A stretch of 64,000 nucleotides of DNA, taken from assembly GCF_016861785.1 (NCBI RefSeq), contig NZ_BOLS01000001.1, positions 186,001 through 250,000 of the forward strand, written 5' to 3'. The stretch is from Lacticaseibacillus mingshuiensis (GTDB lineage Bacteria > Bacillota > Bacilli > Lactobacillales > Lactobacillaceae). Within the stretch, counting starts at the first letter, position 1. Each line of letters starts with the position of its first letter. The notes under the pieces are model-generated. The model had not been told where the DNA came from, did not search any database, and saw only the letters and a program-made list of their open reading frames with translations. Below, piece by piece: positions 47,231-55,481 of this stretch. A program made the position numbers and the translations under genes.

Positions 47231-48802
47231 TCACCCCTTTTCAAATGTGAACGCGAAGCCATGTGGCAACTCGACGGCAAAGGCTTCACCGGCCACTTGA
47301 AGCTGGACGGGGCCGCTGTCGGGAAGTGGCGTCGCCTCGGTCAGCTGGCGGCCATCCACCGCAAAGGCGAGCGGGTCCGCATAATTCGTCGCGCTGTATA
47401 AAAACACGGTCTGGTCCCGGGCCCATTTAGTCTGGAAAATCAGTGGCCGGCTGACCTCACCATGTGCGTCATCGACCATCACCAAGTCGCGGAATTCCGC
47501 CTGGCCGGCTTCGATGCCCGATGCAAGATCTTCACCATCGACCAATTGCGGGTTGTCCGCCTCGGTGTACGTCTTCACCTCGGCGTCTTGAAGCGCGCGC
47601 CGAATTGCCGGCATCGCCCCTGCCTCAAGTAGATCCGTGCGTAGGGCCGTCGCCATTTCCGCCGTGGCGGCCGCCTGTTCACTCGGTGGCAGAACCGCGA
47701 TCGCGTTTTTCTGGTCCTCGGTCAGCCGGTCCAGCGGCAGATGACGGGGCAGCTGTCCAGGCATCACAAGATGCGCGCTTTTTGCCAGCAACGCGTCGAT
47801 CGAGGTGGTCAAGGTCTTGATATCGACTGTTTGGCGCTGGACGTGGTCGTATTCGGCCGTCAACAATTTGATCATTTCCCACAGCGTATTGAAAAGCAGG
47901 TAGATGGAATCCATGCTGCTTTGAATGGCCGTCGTGGTGCCTTCAAAACTCTGAGCCATGCCCTGCAGCTGACGCTTGATCGCGGATTCAAGCTCACGGC
48001 GCGCAACGAGTTTCGCCTCTTCGTCACTGGTCGCCTCATGAACATCGATGCTCCCAAGGCCTTTTGAACTGAGCGCCAAAGCCGCCACCAGCGCCTCGTC
48101 GCGTCCCATGCGCACGATCGCCGGAGCCAACTGTTGCAATTTTTGATAAGCCGGCACCGCCTGTTCGTGGAGCATGGCCTGCAGATGTTTGGCGACGTCG
48201 CCCGCATGACTGAAGGATAGGTCCGTCGCGATCTCGCGCAGGTCGATGTCGAGTTTGCGCATCCCGTTCATCACGTCATGATAGGCTTCCATCATCGTGC
48301 CAAAGCGGGTGTAAAACGCTTCGGTGCTGGTCTCCCACTGCACCCGATCGCGCATCAAATGCACATCGGCGACAAACTCGTCGATGCGCTTGGTTGAAGC
48401 GACCACGGTGGTCTCGGCATCGATGACGCGCTGCATCGCGGTCAAAAAGGCGATGCCGGCGCTGGTGATGCGGTAGACCGCGGTCTGACTGATGCGAAAA
48501 CGCCCATTGGCCAGCCGTTTGCGAATCATCCGCGAGGTCGATTCCACGAGCTGGACCTCGTCGATCAAGACGGCCAAGATGCCGCGCAAGCCGTCAAGCG
48601 AGATCACTTCCTCGTCTGGTTGGCGATATTCGTTGTTGTAGGTGCGCAGCAGATACCGCAGCGTGATGGCCTCCTCTGCGCTGGCACCATCGTGGTACAG
48701 GATCGTCAGGACTTGCCAGCCGGCCAGCGGATGTTTGGAACTGCGGCCAAGCGCCATGGCGTTGACCAGGGCGTAGAGTTGATCTGAAAGTGCATGCGCC
48801 AA
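47231..48802 (-). CDS. jetA: Wadjet-like JetA (kleisin/MukF-like subunit)
   Basis: First gene of the jet operon; kleisin-type subunit that would bridge the JetC heads. 523 residues from a TTG start at 48802: AGGAGG sits 8 bp before it, and no ATG has a comparable site. The N-terminus resembles a winged-helix region (GWQVLTILYHDGASAEEAIT ... QTAVYRITSAGIAFLTAM). A long helical middle and a beta-rich end follow (FQTKWARDQTVFLYSATNY). The identification leans on operon order and sizes (JetA-B-C-D). Confidence 0.75.
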   Translation of the reverse strand: MAHALSDQLYALVNAMALGRSSKHPLAGWQVLTILYHDGASAEEAITLRYLLRTYNNEYRQPDEEVISLDGLRGILAVLIDEVQLVESTSRMIRKRLANGRFRISQTAVYRITSAGIAFLTAMQRVIDAETTVVASTKRIDEFVADVHLMRDRVQWETSTEAFYTRFGTMMEAYHDVMNGMRKLDIDLREIATDLSFSHAGDVAKHLQAMLHEQAVPAYQKLQQLAPAIVRMGRDEALVAALALSSKGLGSIDVHEATSDEEAKLVARRELESAIKRQLQGMAQSFEGTTTAIQSSMDSIYLLFNTLWEMIKLLTAEYDHVQRQTVDIKTLTTSIDALLAKSAHLVMPGQLPRHLPLDRLTEDQKNAIAVLPPSEQAAATAEMATALRTDLLEAGAMPAIRRALQDAEVKTYTEADNPQLVDGEDLASGIEAGQAEFRDLVMVDDAHGEVSRPLIFQTKWARDQTVFLYSATNYADPLAFAVDGRQLTEATPLPDSGPVQLQVAGEAFAVELPHGFAFTFEKG

Positions 48803-48839
48803 TGTGGATTCCTCCTGTTTGTTTCTATTAGTATCATAC

Positions 48840-48859
48840 GCAATCTGCGCGGAGATTGC
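48840..48859. other. Isolated 20-bp palindrome upstream of jetA
   Basis: GCAATCT-GCGCGG-AGATTGC, with perfect 7-bp arms, about 38 bp upstream of the jetA TTG. It resembles the AATCTC...GAGATT class of the phased arrays and could be an operator for the jet operon. Confidence 0.55.
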
Positions 48860-48916
48860 AGGATGGATGGCAAATTGTTTGCGTGGCATCGCGGTTCAAA
48901 CGGATTCGTGAAAACG

Positions 48917-49070
48917 CCCGGGTGGGCTCCGGCCAGAAATTGGCTGGAACGCTCCCAAGCAACTTTATGCCCGCATAGTTCGCGGTCATAAAGCTTGCTT
49001 TCGGCGTAAGCGGCACAGCCGCTAACGCCGACGAGGGGGCTGAGCCGTTTCTGGCCGGAGCCCCCCTCAG
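48917..49070. repeat. Structured intergenic repeat, copy 1
   Basis: Inverted ends (GGGCTCCGGCCAGAAA on the left, TTTCTGGCCGGAGCCC on the right) enclose two hairpins. The first is at 48957-49000 (AAGCAACTTTATG with CATAAAGCTTGCTT, inner CCGC/GCGG). The second is at 49002-49030 (CGGCGT...ACGCCG, inner AGCGGC/GCCGCT). Together they could form a three-way junction. A related copy is at 58987-59196. Confidence 0.85.
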
Positions 49071-49261
49071 TTTGAGTCTTTGAAGAGATGATCGAGCATC
49101 TAGCAACTCAGTCAATGCAATTCCGAACGCCGATGGATGCTAATGGTATCAGGGATGATTAAAAATCTCGAGACCGCAATCTCTTCAGGCCTCATCGGTC
49201 ACGGTTGCTTCAAGCATCCACTCTCCCATCGCATCGTGCTGAGAGTTTTTCTTCCCCACCC

Positions 49262-49293
49262 AAAAAAGATCCGGCCGCACGCAGCCAGATCTT
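49262..49293 (-). terminator. Terminator of the ctpA operon
   Basis: AAGATCCGGC and GCCAGATCTT pair (one mismatch), with a T-run on the minus strand. The rest of 49071-49366 shows no gene. Confidence 0.8.
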
Positions 49294-49366
49294 CTTGAGA
49301 AGCATATTCACTTTCAGCGCCCGTTCAACGTGCATTACGGTGCATCTGACTTATAGCAACCTTCCG

Positions 49367-50809
49367 CTATTCTTTTCCGGCCAGTTCCACTGCGGCCTTC
49401 ATCATTGGGTCGTCGCTTTGGAATTTGGCGGAGAGGCGGCCCATCAGTTGGGTGATGGTCTTTTGATCCGCGAGGCCGGTCTGGGTCAGGCCTTCCGCTT
49501 TCTGGAAGGCTTTGACTGCAGATTCGGTCGTTGGGCCGTAGAAACCGTTGGTGGTGCCTTTGAAGTAGCCGAGCGCGGTGAGAATCTGCTGCATGTTGCG
49601 CACGTCCGAGCTTTCGTCTTCCGGTTTCAGCGAGGTCGCGCTGATGGCGTTAATGGTCGCATAGGCCGGGTACGCTACTTTCTTGGTCGGGGTCAGGCCT
49701 TTTTTGTTGATCCAGTTGCCATCCGGCGTCAGCCATTTCGCAATGGTCAACTTGATCTCAGCGGACTTGCTGAGCGAGGCGACATTTTGCACGAGGCCTT
49801 TGCCGTAGCTCTGCTGGCCGATCAGCGGGACGCCGGCGGATTCGTTGAGCGCCGCCGACAGGATCTCGGACGCCGAGGCGGAGTTGCCATCGATCAAAAC
49901 AGCGAGTGGTTCGGTGACTTTGAAGCCGCCGTCCAATTTTTCACTGGCCTTGTCGATCTCTGGGTCCCCTTCGCGTTGCTGGATCTGGACGATGGTCTTG
50001 CCGTCCTTCAGGCACATCGAGGCGATCGACAGGGCAGCCGTCAGTTCGCCGCCTGGATTGCCGCGCAGGTCGATGACGAAGGATGTCGCGCCTTCCTTGC
50101 GCAGCTTCTTCACCGCCTCCTCGAATTGGTTGGCAGTCGGTTCGGAGAAGGTGGCGATGGTGATGACGCCGACTTTTTTGGTTTCCGGACTGAGGGCGGA
50201 CGCCACGGTGTCGGTGGTGATCTTCGCACGCGTCATTTCGATGGTCATGAGCTTGTTATGGCGCTTGATGGTCACCTTGACTTTGGTGCCGACCTTGCCA
50301 CGAATTTTCGCCACGGCTTCGCTGGACGACTTGCCCACCACCGAGGCGCCATCGACGGCCATCAGCTGGTCGCCGACTTGCAGGTCCGCTTTCTTCGCGG
50401 GGGTGTCCGGCATGATGCTTTCGATCAAGAGCTGCTTGCCGGTATCCTGAATCGTCGCGCCGATGCCGCCAAAGGTCGCAGACAGGGTCGAATCCAGGTC
50501 GGCCTTGTCGTCGGTGACCAGCAGCTCGGACCACGGATCGTTGAGACTGCTGAGCATGCCGGAGATCGCGCCATTGGCCAGGGTCGAGCCTTTGACATTT
50601 TTATAATAGCTGGCCTGAATCGTCGCGTACGTGGTGACGACGGACTGGAGCTCTTTTGGCACGCCGGTCACAACGGTCGCGGCCTGCTGCTGCGTGACTG
50701 GGGCAACGGCGTAACCGATGACGCCGCCTGCCGCAAGTCCGCCTGCCAAGCCGACGCCAAGGAGCCACGCCGGAATCTGGATACTGCGATGTTTTTTCTT
50801 ATCAGCCAT
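49367..50809 (-). CDS. ctpA: C-terminal processing protease, S41 family
   Basis: 480-residue membrane-anchored serine protease. N-terminal membrane helix (AWLLGVGLAGGLAAGGVIGYAV), PDZ domain (~105-190, with FGGIGATI), S41 core with the SASASE segment (310-315) holding the catalytic serine and general-base lysine K337 in QSYGKGLV, and a C-terminal peptidoglycan-binding domain (~395-455). Acts outside the membrane on envelope proteins. Its start overlaps the yozE stop (TGATG), so it belongs to the msrA-yozE-ctpA operon. Confidence 0.95.
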   Translation of the reverse strand: MADKKKHRSIQIPAWLLGVGLAGGLAAGGVIGYAVAPVTQQQAATVVTGVPKELQSVVTTYATIQASYYKNVKGSTLANGAISGMLSSLNDPWSELLVTDDKADLDSTLSATFGGIGATIQDTGKQLLIESIMPDTPAKKADLQVGDQLMAVDGASVVGKSSSEAVAKIRGKVGTKVKVTIKRHNKLMTIEMTRAKITTDTVASALSPETKKVGVITIATFSEPTANQFEEAVKKLRKEGATSFVIDLRGNPGGELTAALSIASMCLKDGKTIVQIQQREGDPEIDKASEKLDGGFKVTEPLAVLIDGNSASASEILSAALNESAGVPLIGQQSYGKGLVQNVASLSKSAEIKLTIAKWLTPDGNWINKKGLTPTKKVAYPAYATINAISATSLKPEDESSDVRNMQQILTALGYFKGTTNGFYGPTTESAVKAFQKAEGLTQTGLADQKTITQLMGRLSAKFQSDDPMMKAAVELAGKE

Positions 50810-51045
50810 CAGCGGCCTCCTAATTCATGCTCGTCTGAGAGATAGTCGTGCCAAACGCTGTCGAAAATGTCCATGCTCGGCAGGTAATTGCCGTTGTATT
50901 CCAGATATGAGGAAAGCTCCTCGAAATCCGTCGCCTGTTTGGGAAAGGCCTGGTCCAAAAAGGCGTTCTGGGCAAAATTCGCGACCTCCCCATGGTCATT
51001 GGGGTTGCGTTTGGTCATCAGGTATTGATAAAAAGTCTGGCGCAT
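50809..51045 (-). CDS. yozE: YozE-family SAM-like protein
   Basis: 78 residues with the YozE pattern (TFYQYLMTKRNP at the start, FPKQATDFEELSSYLE). A small helical protein of unknown function conserved in Firmicutes. Start and stop overlap both neighbours (TAATG with msrA, TGATG with ctpA). Confidence 0.92.
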   Translation of the reverse strand: MRQTFYQYLMTKRNPNDHGEVANFAQNAFLDQAFPKQATDFEELSSYLEYNGNYLPSMDIFDSVWHDYLSDEHELGGR

Positions 51046-51563
51046 TAGTTCTCCTTCCAGTTCGCATCGATGAACGACTGGCGCTGGGCATGCTCTGCCG
51101 CATAACGCCGCGGATTGTGACGGTAGAATTCCTGGTGATAGTCCTCAGCCGGGTAAAATGGCTTGGCGTCTTCGATCGTGGTGACGATCGGGTCCGTGAA
51201 GCGGCCACTGGCGACCAGCGCGTTTTTGGACGCCTCGGCAATGGCGCGCTGGGCCGCATTTTGCACAAAGATCACCGGGCGATAGTTGTCGCCGCGATCT
51301 TGGAACTGGCCCATCGCATCGGTGGGGTCAGTTTGCTCCCAGTAGACTTCAACCAGCTGCGCGTAGCTGATGACGGCCGGGTCAAAGGTGATCTTGACCG
51401 CTTCGGTGTGGCCGGTGGTGTGACTTTTCACTTGTTCATAGGTCGGATCGGCCACATGCCCGCCCGTGTAGCCGGACAACACATTGATGATGCCTGGCTG
51501 GCTCTCAAAGGGCTCGACCATGCACCAGAAGCAACCACCGGCAAAAATCGCAGTTTCAGACAT
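51045..51563 (-). CDS. msrA: Peptide methionine sulfoxide reductase A
   Basis: 172 residues; reduces methionine-S-sulfoxide in proteins. The catalytic motif GCFWC is at 10-14 (C11 nucleophile), with GYTGG following and the usual [15 protein letters not shown] block. AGGAGAG precedes the start. First gene of a tightly overlapping operon with yozE and ctpA. Confidence 0.97.
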   Translation of the reverse strand: MSETAIFAGGCFWCMVEPFESQPGIINVLSGYTGGHVADPTYEQVKSHTTGHTEAVKITFDPAVISYAQLVEVYWEQTDPTDAMGQFQDRGDNYRPVIFVQNAAQRAIAEASKNALVASGRFTDPIVTTIEDAKPFYPAEDYHQEFYRHNPRRYAAEHAQRQSFIDANWKEN

Positions 51564-51668
51564 TTTTCTCTCTCCTCAGTATGGGTAGGCGCGTGTGTGC
51601 GGGACGACCGGGCCTGGGCCTCATCGGCGACCAGGCTGATTTAGCGACTGCGAAGACCCGAGACCCGC

Positions 51669-52370
51669 TTACTTTTTCGCCGGCAGGTACACGGCAAATT
51701 CGATCGCGTCATGCGTCAGATCCAGCTTGTTGGCCTTGATCTTCATGCCACTGGCCATCTCGAATTTACTCAATTCTAGCACGACCGTTTCCTTCTTGTT
51801 ATTCAGGCTGACCCATTTCGGCAATTTATACGTGCGGCCGACATAGCCGAGCACGTATTCCACCGGCACGGACAGCGAGCCAACGTTGAGCTGACGGGCC
51901 TTGAGCTCGACATCCCCGTTGGCTTTGACCAGCGGATCGAACAACAGCGAAAACTTCACGGTCGCCCCGAAAAACTTGAAGTTGCCGGCCAAAACGGCGT
52001 GGTCGCCAACGGTCAAGGTGTATTTGATCGTGCTGGATTTCAGATAATCCTTCAGATAGTAGCTGATGATCGAGTTGACCTGGCGCTTCGTCAGGTCAAC
52101 GGTGAAGGCGGGCTCGCTTTGTGTGGCCGTTTTCGCCGTGGTGGTCTGGCTGGTCGGCGTTTCATATGGCGCGGCGACCCGCACCGTGAACCAGATCGCG
52201 CTGCCGAGAATCAGGCCGATCAGCACGAGCGCCAGCCATTTCCACCAGCCGCCTGGACGCCGCGCGGGTTTGCCAGCGCCGGTACCAGCGGGCTGCGTCG
52301 CGTTTTGCTTCTTGTTTTGCTTTGCGGCCTGCGATTTATTTTGCTTGCGCGTTTGACGTGTTTCTTCCAT
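51669..52370 (-). CDS. ypmS: YpmS-family membrane protein (DUF2140)
   Basis: 233 residues: short basic cytoplasmic N-terminus rich in Lys/Gln, one membrane helix (WWKWLALVLIGLILGSAIWF), and an extracytoplasmic beta domain (FTVDLTKRQVNSIISYYLKDYL ... LNVGSLSVPVEYVLGYV) typical of YpmS. Conserved next to the GDSL lipase, suggesting a joint envelope role. The start at 52370 uses a GGGAG that overlaps the stop of the lipase gene. Confidence 0.9.
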   Translation of the reverse strand: MEETRQTRKQNKSQAAKQNKKQNATQPAGTGAGKPARRPGGWWKWLALVLIGLILGSAIWFTVRVAAPYETPTSQTTTAKTATQSEPAFTVDLTKRQVNSIISYYLKDYLKSSTIKYTLTVGDHAVLAGNFKFFGATVKFSLLFDPLVKANGDVELKARQLNVGSLSVPVEYVLGYVGRTYKLPKWVSLNNKKETVVLELSKFEMASGMKIKANKLDLTHDAIEFAVYLPAKK

Positions 52371-52378
52371 TGTAACTG

Positions 52379-53227
52379 TTACTCCCATTCCTTTGCGGTA
52401 TCCTGCATCACGGTCCACAGCTGCTTGGTCATGGCCGCATAGCCCGCGTTATTCGGATGAAAATGATCCTGGTCAAAGATCAGCGGATTGGCATCGTCAT
52501 CGCCTTCCGCCGCTTTTTCAAGACTCGGCTTGGCGGACTTGGTGGTGTCTTGCGTGCCGCCATCGGACAGGACGCTATCGATATCGACATAATGAATCTT
52601 TTTAAAGCCATCGATCGTCTGTTGGGTCGATTTATTCCACGACTTCACGCTGTCTTCCATCGCGGTGATCTGCGGAAAATAGACATAAAACGGATTATAG
52701 ATTCCGAACACATAGATCGGCGCATCGGCGTTGAGACTGCGCAGTTCCGTAAGCAGCTTTGCCAGCCGTTTTTGAAACGCGGTGTTACCGGTGGCGATAT
52801 CCTTGCTGGTGATATCAAAAAAATGATTTTGCAGCACATGCATCAGGTCGTTGCCACCCACCGTAACGGTGATGATATTGGCCTTTTTCATATCGGCACG
52901 CAGCTTTTTTTGTTCGACGACGCGCTTCATGATCTGGCTGGACGTGTCGCCGCTGTGCCCGTAATTCGTGGTGCTCACGTCGTAATCGCCGGCGCTGACC
53001 AGGTCCGCCTTCAGCAAGGCCACATACCCGCCGGATCCGGTCGCATCCCCGACCCCGTACGTCAGGGAGTCGCCGACTGCGGCCACCCGCATTTCTTTGA
53101 CGCTGCCAACTTGGCCGTGCAGTGTTTCCGTTTTCGCCCCGGGCCAGGTCAGCTGTAGCGCGACCGCCGCGACCAATGCGGCAACAACAAGCACCGCGAC
53201 TTCTTTCAGTGGTTTTCGCCAGTTCAA
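52379..53227 (-). CDS. SGNH/GDSL lipase-esterase (YpmR-like)
   Basis: 282 residues, N-terminal membrane anchor (8-28), then an SGNH hydrolase: block I VGDSLTYGVGD, block III VGGNDL, block V DHFHPNNAGY. Faces outside the membrane; substrate unknown, perhaps a lipid or lipoteichoic acid acyl chain. Forms an operon with ypmS, 8 nt apart. Confidence 0.93.
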   Translation of the reverse strand: MNWRKPLKEVAVLVVAALVAAVALQLTWPGAKTETLHGQVGSVKEMRVAAVGDSLTYGVGDATGSGGYVALLKADLVSAGDYDVSTTNYGHSGDTSSQIMKRVVEQKKLRADMKKANIITVTVGGNDLMHVLQNHFFDITSKDIATGNTAFQKRLAKLLTELRSLNADAPIYVFGIYNPFYVYFPQITAMEDSVKSWNKSTQQTIDGFKKIHYVDIDSVLSDGGTQDTTKSAKPSLEKAAEGDDDANPLIFDQDHFHPNNAGYAAMTKQLWTVMQDTAKEWE

Positions 53228-53392
53228 GATGGCAGACTTCCTTCCTATTAATATATCTACTTAGTGTAACGCAACTGGCGGGTCGGTGGGCAGACTGGAA
53301 GCGAGATTTATCCCTTTTGTGGGAAAAATCGGCAGAAACGGCCGGGCATGCGTGCGCTGTTGAGGCCTCGCCGTGGCCGAATTTTTCGCATA

Positions 53393-53437
53393 AAAATAGT
53401 CCGGAACAAAATTGTCTCTTGTCCCAGACTATTTATT
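53393..53437 (-). terminator. Terminator of degV
   Basis: A long imperfect stem with ATAGTC/GACTAT ends and inner ACAA/TTGT pairs; ATTTTTAT tail on the minus strand. The rest of 53228-53442 shows no gene. Confidence 0.8.
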
Positions 53438-53442
53438 GCGAA

Positions 53443-54285
53443 TCAGCCCACGTAATACATGATTGCAAAGGCGCCGTCACCGGTGTGCGTGGCGATCACG
53501 GGATCCGTTGGCCGAAGCATCGTTTCCACATAAGGCACCGCCGCGCGGAGCTTGGCCGCGATCTCCTCGGCCATCGCTTTGCCACCAGCGTATGAAACGC
53601 CGATCGCCTTCACGTCGGTCATTGTCTTGAGCTTGTCGGCGACGCTATCGACGAACTTCACCAGCGTCTTGGTTCCGCGGCCTTTTTGCAAGGCGTTGAG
53701 CTCCCCGTCTGCGACCTGCAGGATTACCTTGATGTTGAGCAGTGAGGACAACATCCCTGACACGCGACTGATGCGGCCGCCTTTGACCAGGTTGTCGAGG
53801 GTCGACACGCCGAGAACCAGGGTGGTGTGATCACGGATGGTGGCCATCGCCTTGAGAATGTCGGGCATCGTCTTGCCGTCTTTGATCAGGCGAGCAGCGG
53901 CCAGCACCTGAAAGGCCAGCGCGCGGTCCGTGAACGTGGAATCGATCACGGTGACGTTGCCCTTGCAGATCTCGGCTGCCTGGCGCGCGGAGTTGACCGT
54001 GCCCGAAATGGCTTCGAGCATGTGAACAGACAGGACTTCACTGCCATCTTCGGTCAGCTTATCGTACACATCAAGGAAGGTGCCGATCGGTGGCTGCGAG
54101 GTCTTCGGCAAAGCGGAAGCCGCCGCCATTTTGTCCATGAACTCATCGCGCGTGATGGTCTCCCCATCCACGTAAACGGTGCTGTCGATCATGATGGTCA
54201 GCGGCACCACGGTAATGTCCCAGGTCTCGATCTCCTCTGGCGTCAATTGAATGGACGAATCGGTCACAAGTTTGATTTTAGCCAT
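53443..54285 (-). CDS. DegV-family fatty-acid-binding protein
   Basis: 280 residues. DegV proteins bind fatty acids and act with the FakA kinase in fatty-acid phosphorylation. Typical blocks: IKLVTDSSIQLTPEE at the start, VPLTIMIDSTVYVDGETITRDEF, SQPPIGTFLDVYDKL, DSTFTDRALAFQVLAAARLI and GGRISRVSGMLSSLLNIKVIL. The start at 54285 lies ~40 bp downstream of a good promoter; the longer frame would cross it. Confidence 0.93.
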   Translation of the reverse strand: MAKIKLVTDSSIQLTPEEIETWDITVVPLTIMIDSTVYVDGETITRDEFMDKMAAASALPKTSQPPIGTFLDVYDKLTEDGSEVLSVHMLEAISGTVNSARQAAEICKGNVTVIDSTFTDRALAFQVLAAARLIKDGKTMPDILKAMATIRDHTTLVLGVSTLDNLVKGGRISRVSGMLSSLLNIKVILQVADGELNALQKGRGTKTLVKFVDSVADKLKTMTDVKAIGVSYAGGKAMAEEIAAKLRAAVPYVETMLRPTDPVIATHTGDGAFAIMYYVG

Positions 54286-54325
54286 ACAGTACCACGCTTT
54301 CTTTCCGGTTAAATAGCTTAACAAC

Positions 54326-54354
54326 AGTATAGCAAAATCGGTTCTCTTTGTCAG
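54326..54354 (-). promoter_or_regulatory. Promoter of degV
   Basis: Minus strand: -35 CTGACA, 17-bp spacer, -10 TATACT. Confidence 0.8.
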
Positions 54355-54368
54355 TATCAAATGATGTC

Positions 54369-54465
54369 GTTTTAAAAACCAGATGTAATTCTTATGAAAT
54401 GACACGACTCTTCCACATTGTCTTGGCACGTCGACTTAATATAGTTTTAAAGACTAGATGTAATT
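54369..54465. promoter_or_regulatory. Two direct repeats between degV and the hemolysin III gene
   Basis: GTTTTAAAAACCAGATGTAATT (in two parts: GTTTTAAAAACC then AGATGTAATT, 54369-54390) recurs with two changes at 54444-54465. The copies are 75 bp apart, about seven helical turns. The first lies just upstream of the degV -35; the second abuts the -35 of the divergent gene. Likely operators for a shared regulator. Confidence 0.65.
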
Positions 54466-54492
54466 GTCTAACCGTCATCTTCGTGGTATCAT
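54464..54492 (+). promoter_or_regulatory. Promoter of the hemolysin III gene
   Basis: -35 TTGTCT, 17-bp spacer, -10 TATCAT. Confidence 0.75.
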
Positions 54493-54532
54493 GAACTTGC
54501 AAAACAGAAACACGGTCAATGGAGGCAGGAAG

Positions 54533-55177
54533 ATGCAGATGAAGCTGAAATCGCATTCGCAATATTACACATTCAATGATCAGATGATGTCGGCCACGAC
54601 GCATGCGACGGCGCTGGGCATGTCGATCGTCGGCACCGTCGCGCTGGTCGCAAAGGCCGGCAGTGATCCGCTTCGCATCATCAGTTTTCTGGGCTTCGGC
54701 TTGGCGCTGATCACGCTTTATGCCGCCTCGACCGCGTTTCACGGGTTTTACTTCACCAAGGCGCGCCACATCCTGCAGGTAATGGACCACAGCGGTGTTT
54801 TCATCCTGATCGCCGGGTCGTATCTCCCCTATTGCCTGGTCGCGATCGGCGGGGGCCTGGGCATTGGCCTCTTGATCGCGATCTGGGCGTTGTGCCTGGC
54901 TGGCATCCTTTACAAATGCTTTTTCCTTGGTAAATTAAAAGGCTTTGAGACCGCGATCTATGTGATCCTTGGCTGGATGTGCTTGATCGGCATGCAGCCG
55001 CTGTGGGCGCACATGGGGCCATGGGGCTTTTGGCTGCTGGTCGCAGGCGGCGTCGCTTATACAGTCGGCGCGGTCGTTTACTCGCAGCGCCAAATTCCTT
55101 ACATCCACGTGATCTGGCACCTGTTCGTCATGATCGGCTCGGCGTGCATGTATGCGTCGATCTACCTGTTTGTTTGA
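54533..55177 (+). CDS. Hemolysin III / PAQR-family membrane protein
   Basis: 214 residues with seven hydrophobic helices. PAQR motifs are visible: TTHATALG in the first helix, ASTAFHGFYF, MDHSGVFILIAGSYLPYCL, and IWHLFVMIGSACMY near the end, containing the metal-binding histidines. Probable membrane hydrolase or lipid-homeostasis protein; the hemolysin name is historical. The start at 54533 follows GGAGG by 7 bp. Confidence 0.93.
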   Translation: MQMKLKSHSQYYTFNDQMMSATTHATALGMSIVGTVALVAKAGSDPLRIISFLGFGLALITLYAASTAFHGFYFTKARHILQVMDHSGVFILIAGSYLPYCLVAIGGGLGIGLLIAIWALCLAGILYKCFFLGKLKGFETAIYVILGWMCLIGMQPLWAHMGPWGFWLLVAGGVAYTVGAVVYSQRQIPYIHVIWHLFVMIGSACMYASIYLFV

Positions 55178-55223
55178 GGGCGTTGCACGGATCAGGACCA
55201 CGATAATTATCCGAATTCAAAAC

Positions 55224-55255
55224 GGCCAGCGACGATTTTGTTGCTGGCCTCTTTT
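55224..55255 (+). terminator. Terminator of the hemolysin III gene
   Basis: GGCCAGC pairs with GCTGGCC, followed by TCTTTT. Confidence 0.85.
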
Positions 55256-55295
55256 GTGTCTTCCTTGGAAACTCGGGCAGAGAATTGAGATAGCC

Positions 55296-55414
55296 AATCT
55301 CGGAGATTGCGAACACACTTGTGCCATTGTTGATCCAAGCAAATCGACGTACTCCCGGTATGCAGATCTGCGTTGCCCCCCTTTACAGTCAAAATCCGCA
55401 TACCGGAAGTACGC
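55296..55414. repeat. Third, short phased palindrome array
   Basis: Three palindromes: AATCTCGGAGATT (centre 55302), GTACTCCCGGTAT (55355) and GCATACCGGAAGTACGC (55406), i.e. 53 and 51 bp apart. They lie between the convergent terminators of the hemolysin III gene and dfrA. The second keeps the ACTCCCGGT core of array 1 with different outer bases. Confidence 0.82.
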
Positions 55415-55430
55415 CGACTTTTTTCCATTG

Positions 55431-55459
55431 AAAAAGCGGCCCCACAAACGAGGCCGCTT
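55431..55459 (-). terminator. Terminator of thyA-dfrA
   Basis: AAGCGGCC pairs with GGCCGCTT; T-run on the minus strand. Confidence 0.9.
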
Positions 55460-55481
55460 CATTCGCATCCAGCAATATCGA

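Noticed and set aside
49205-50845. 546-codon frame antisense to ctpA
   Set aside because: Shadow of ctpA; it lacks domains and crosses terminator sequence.
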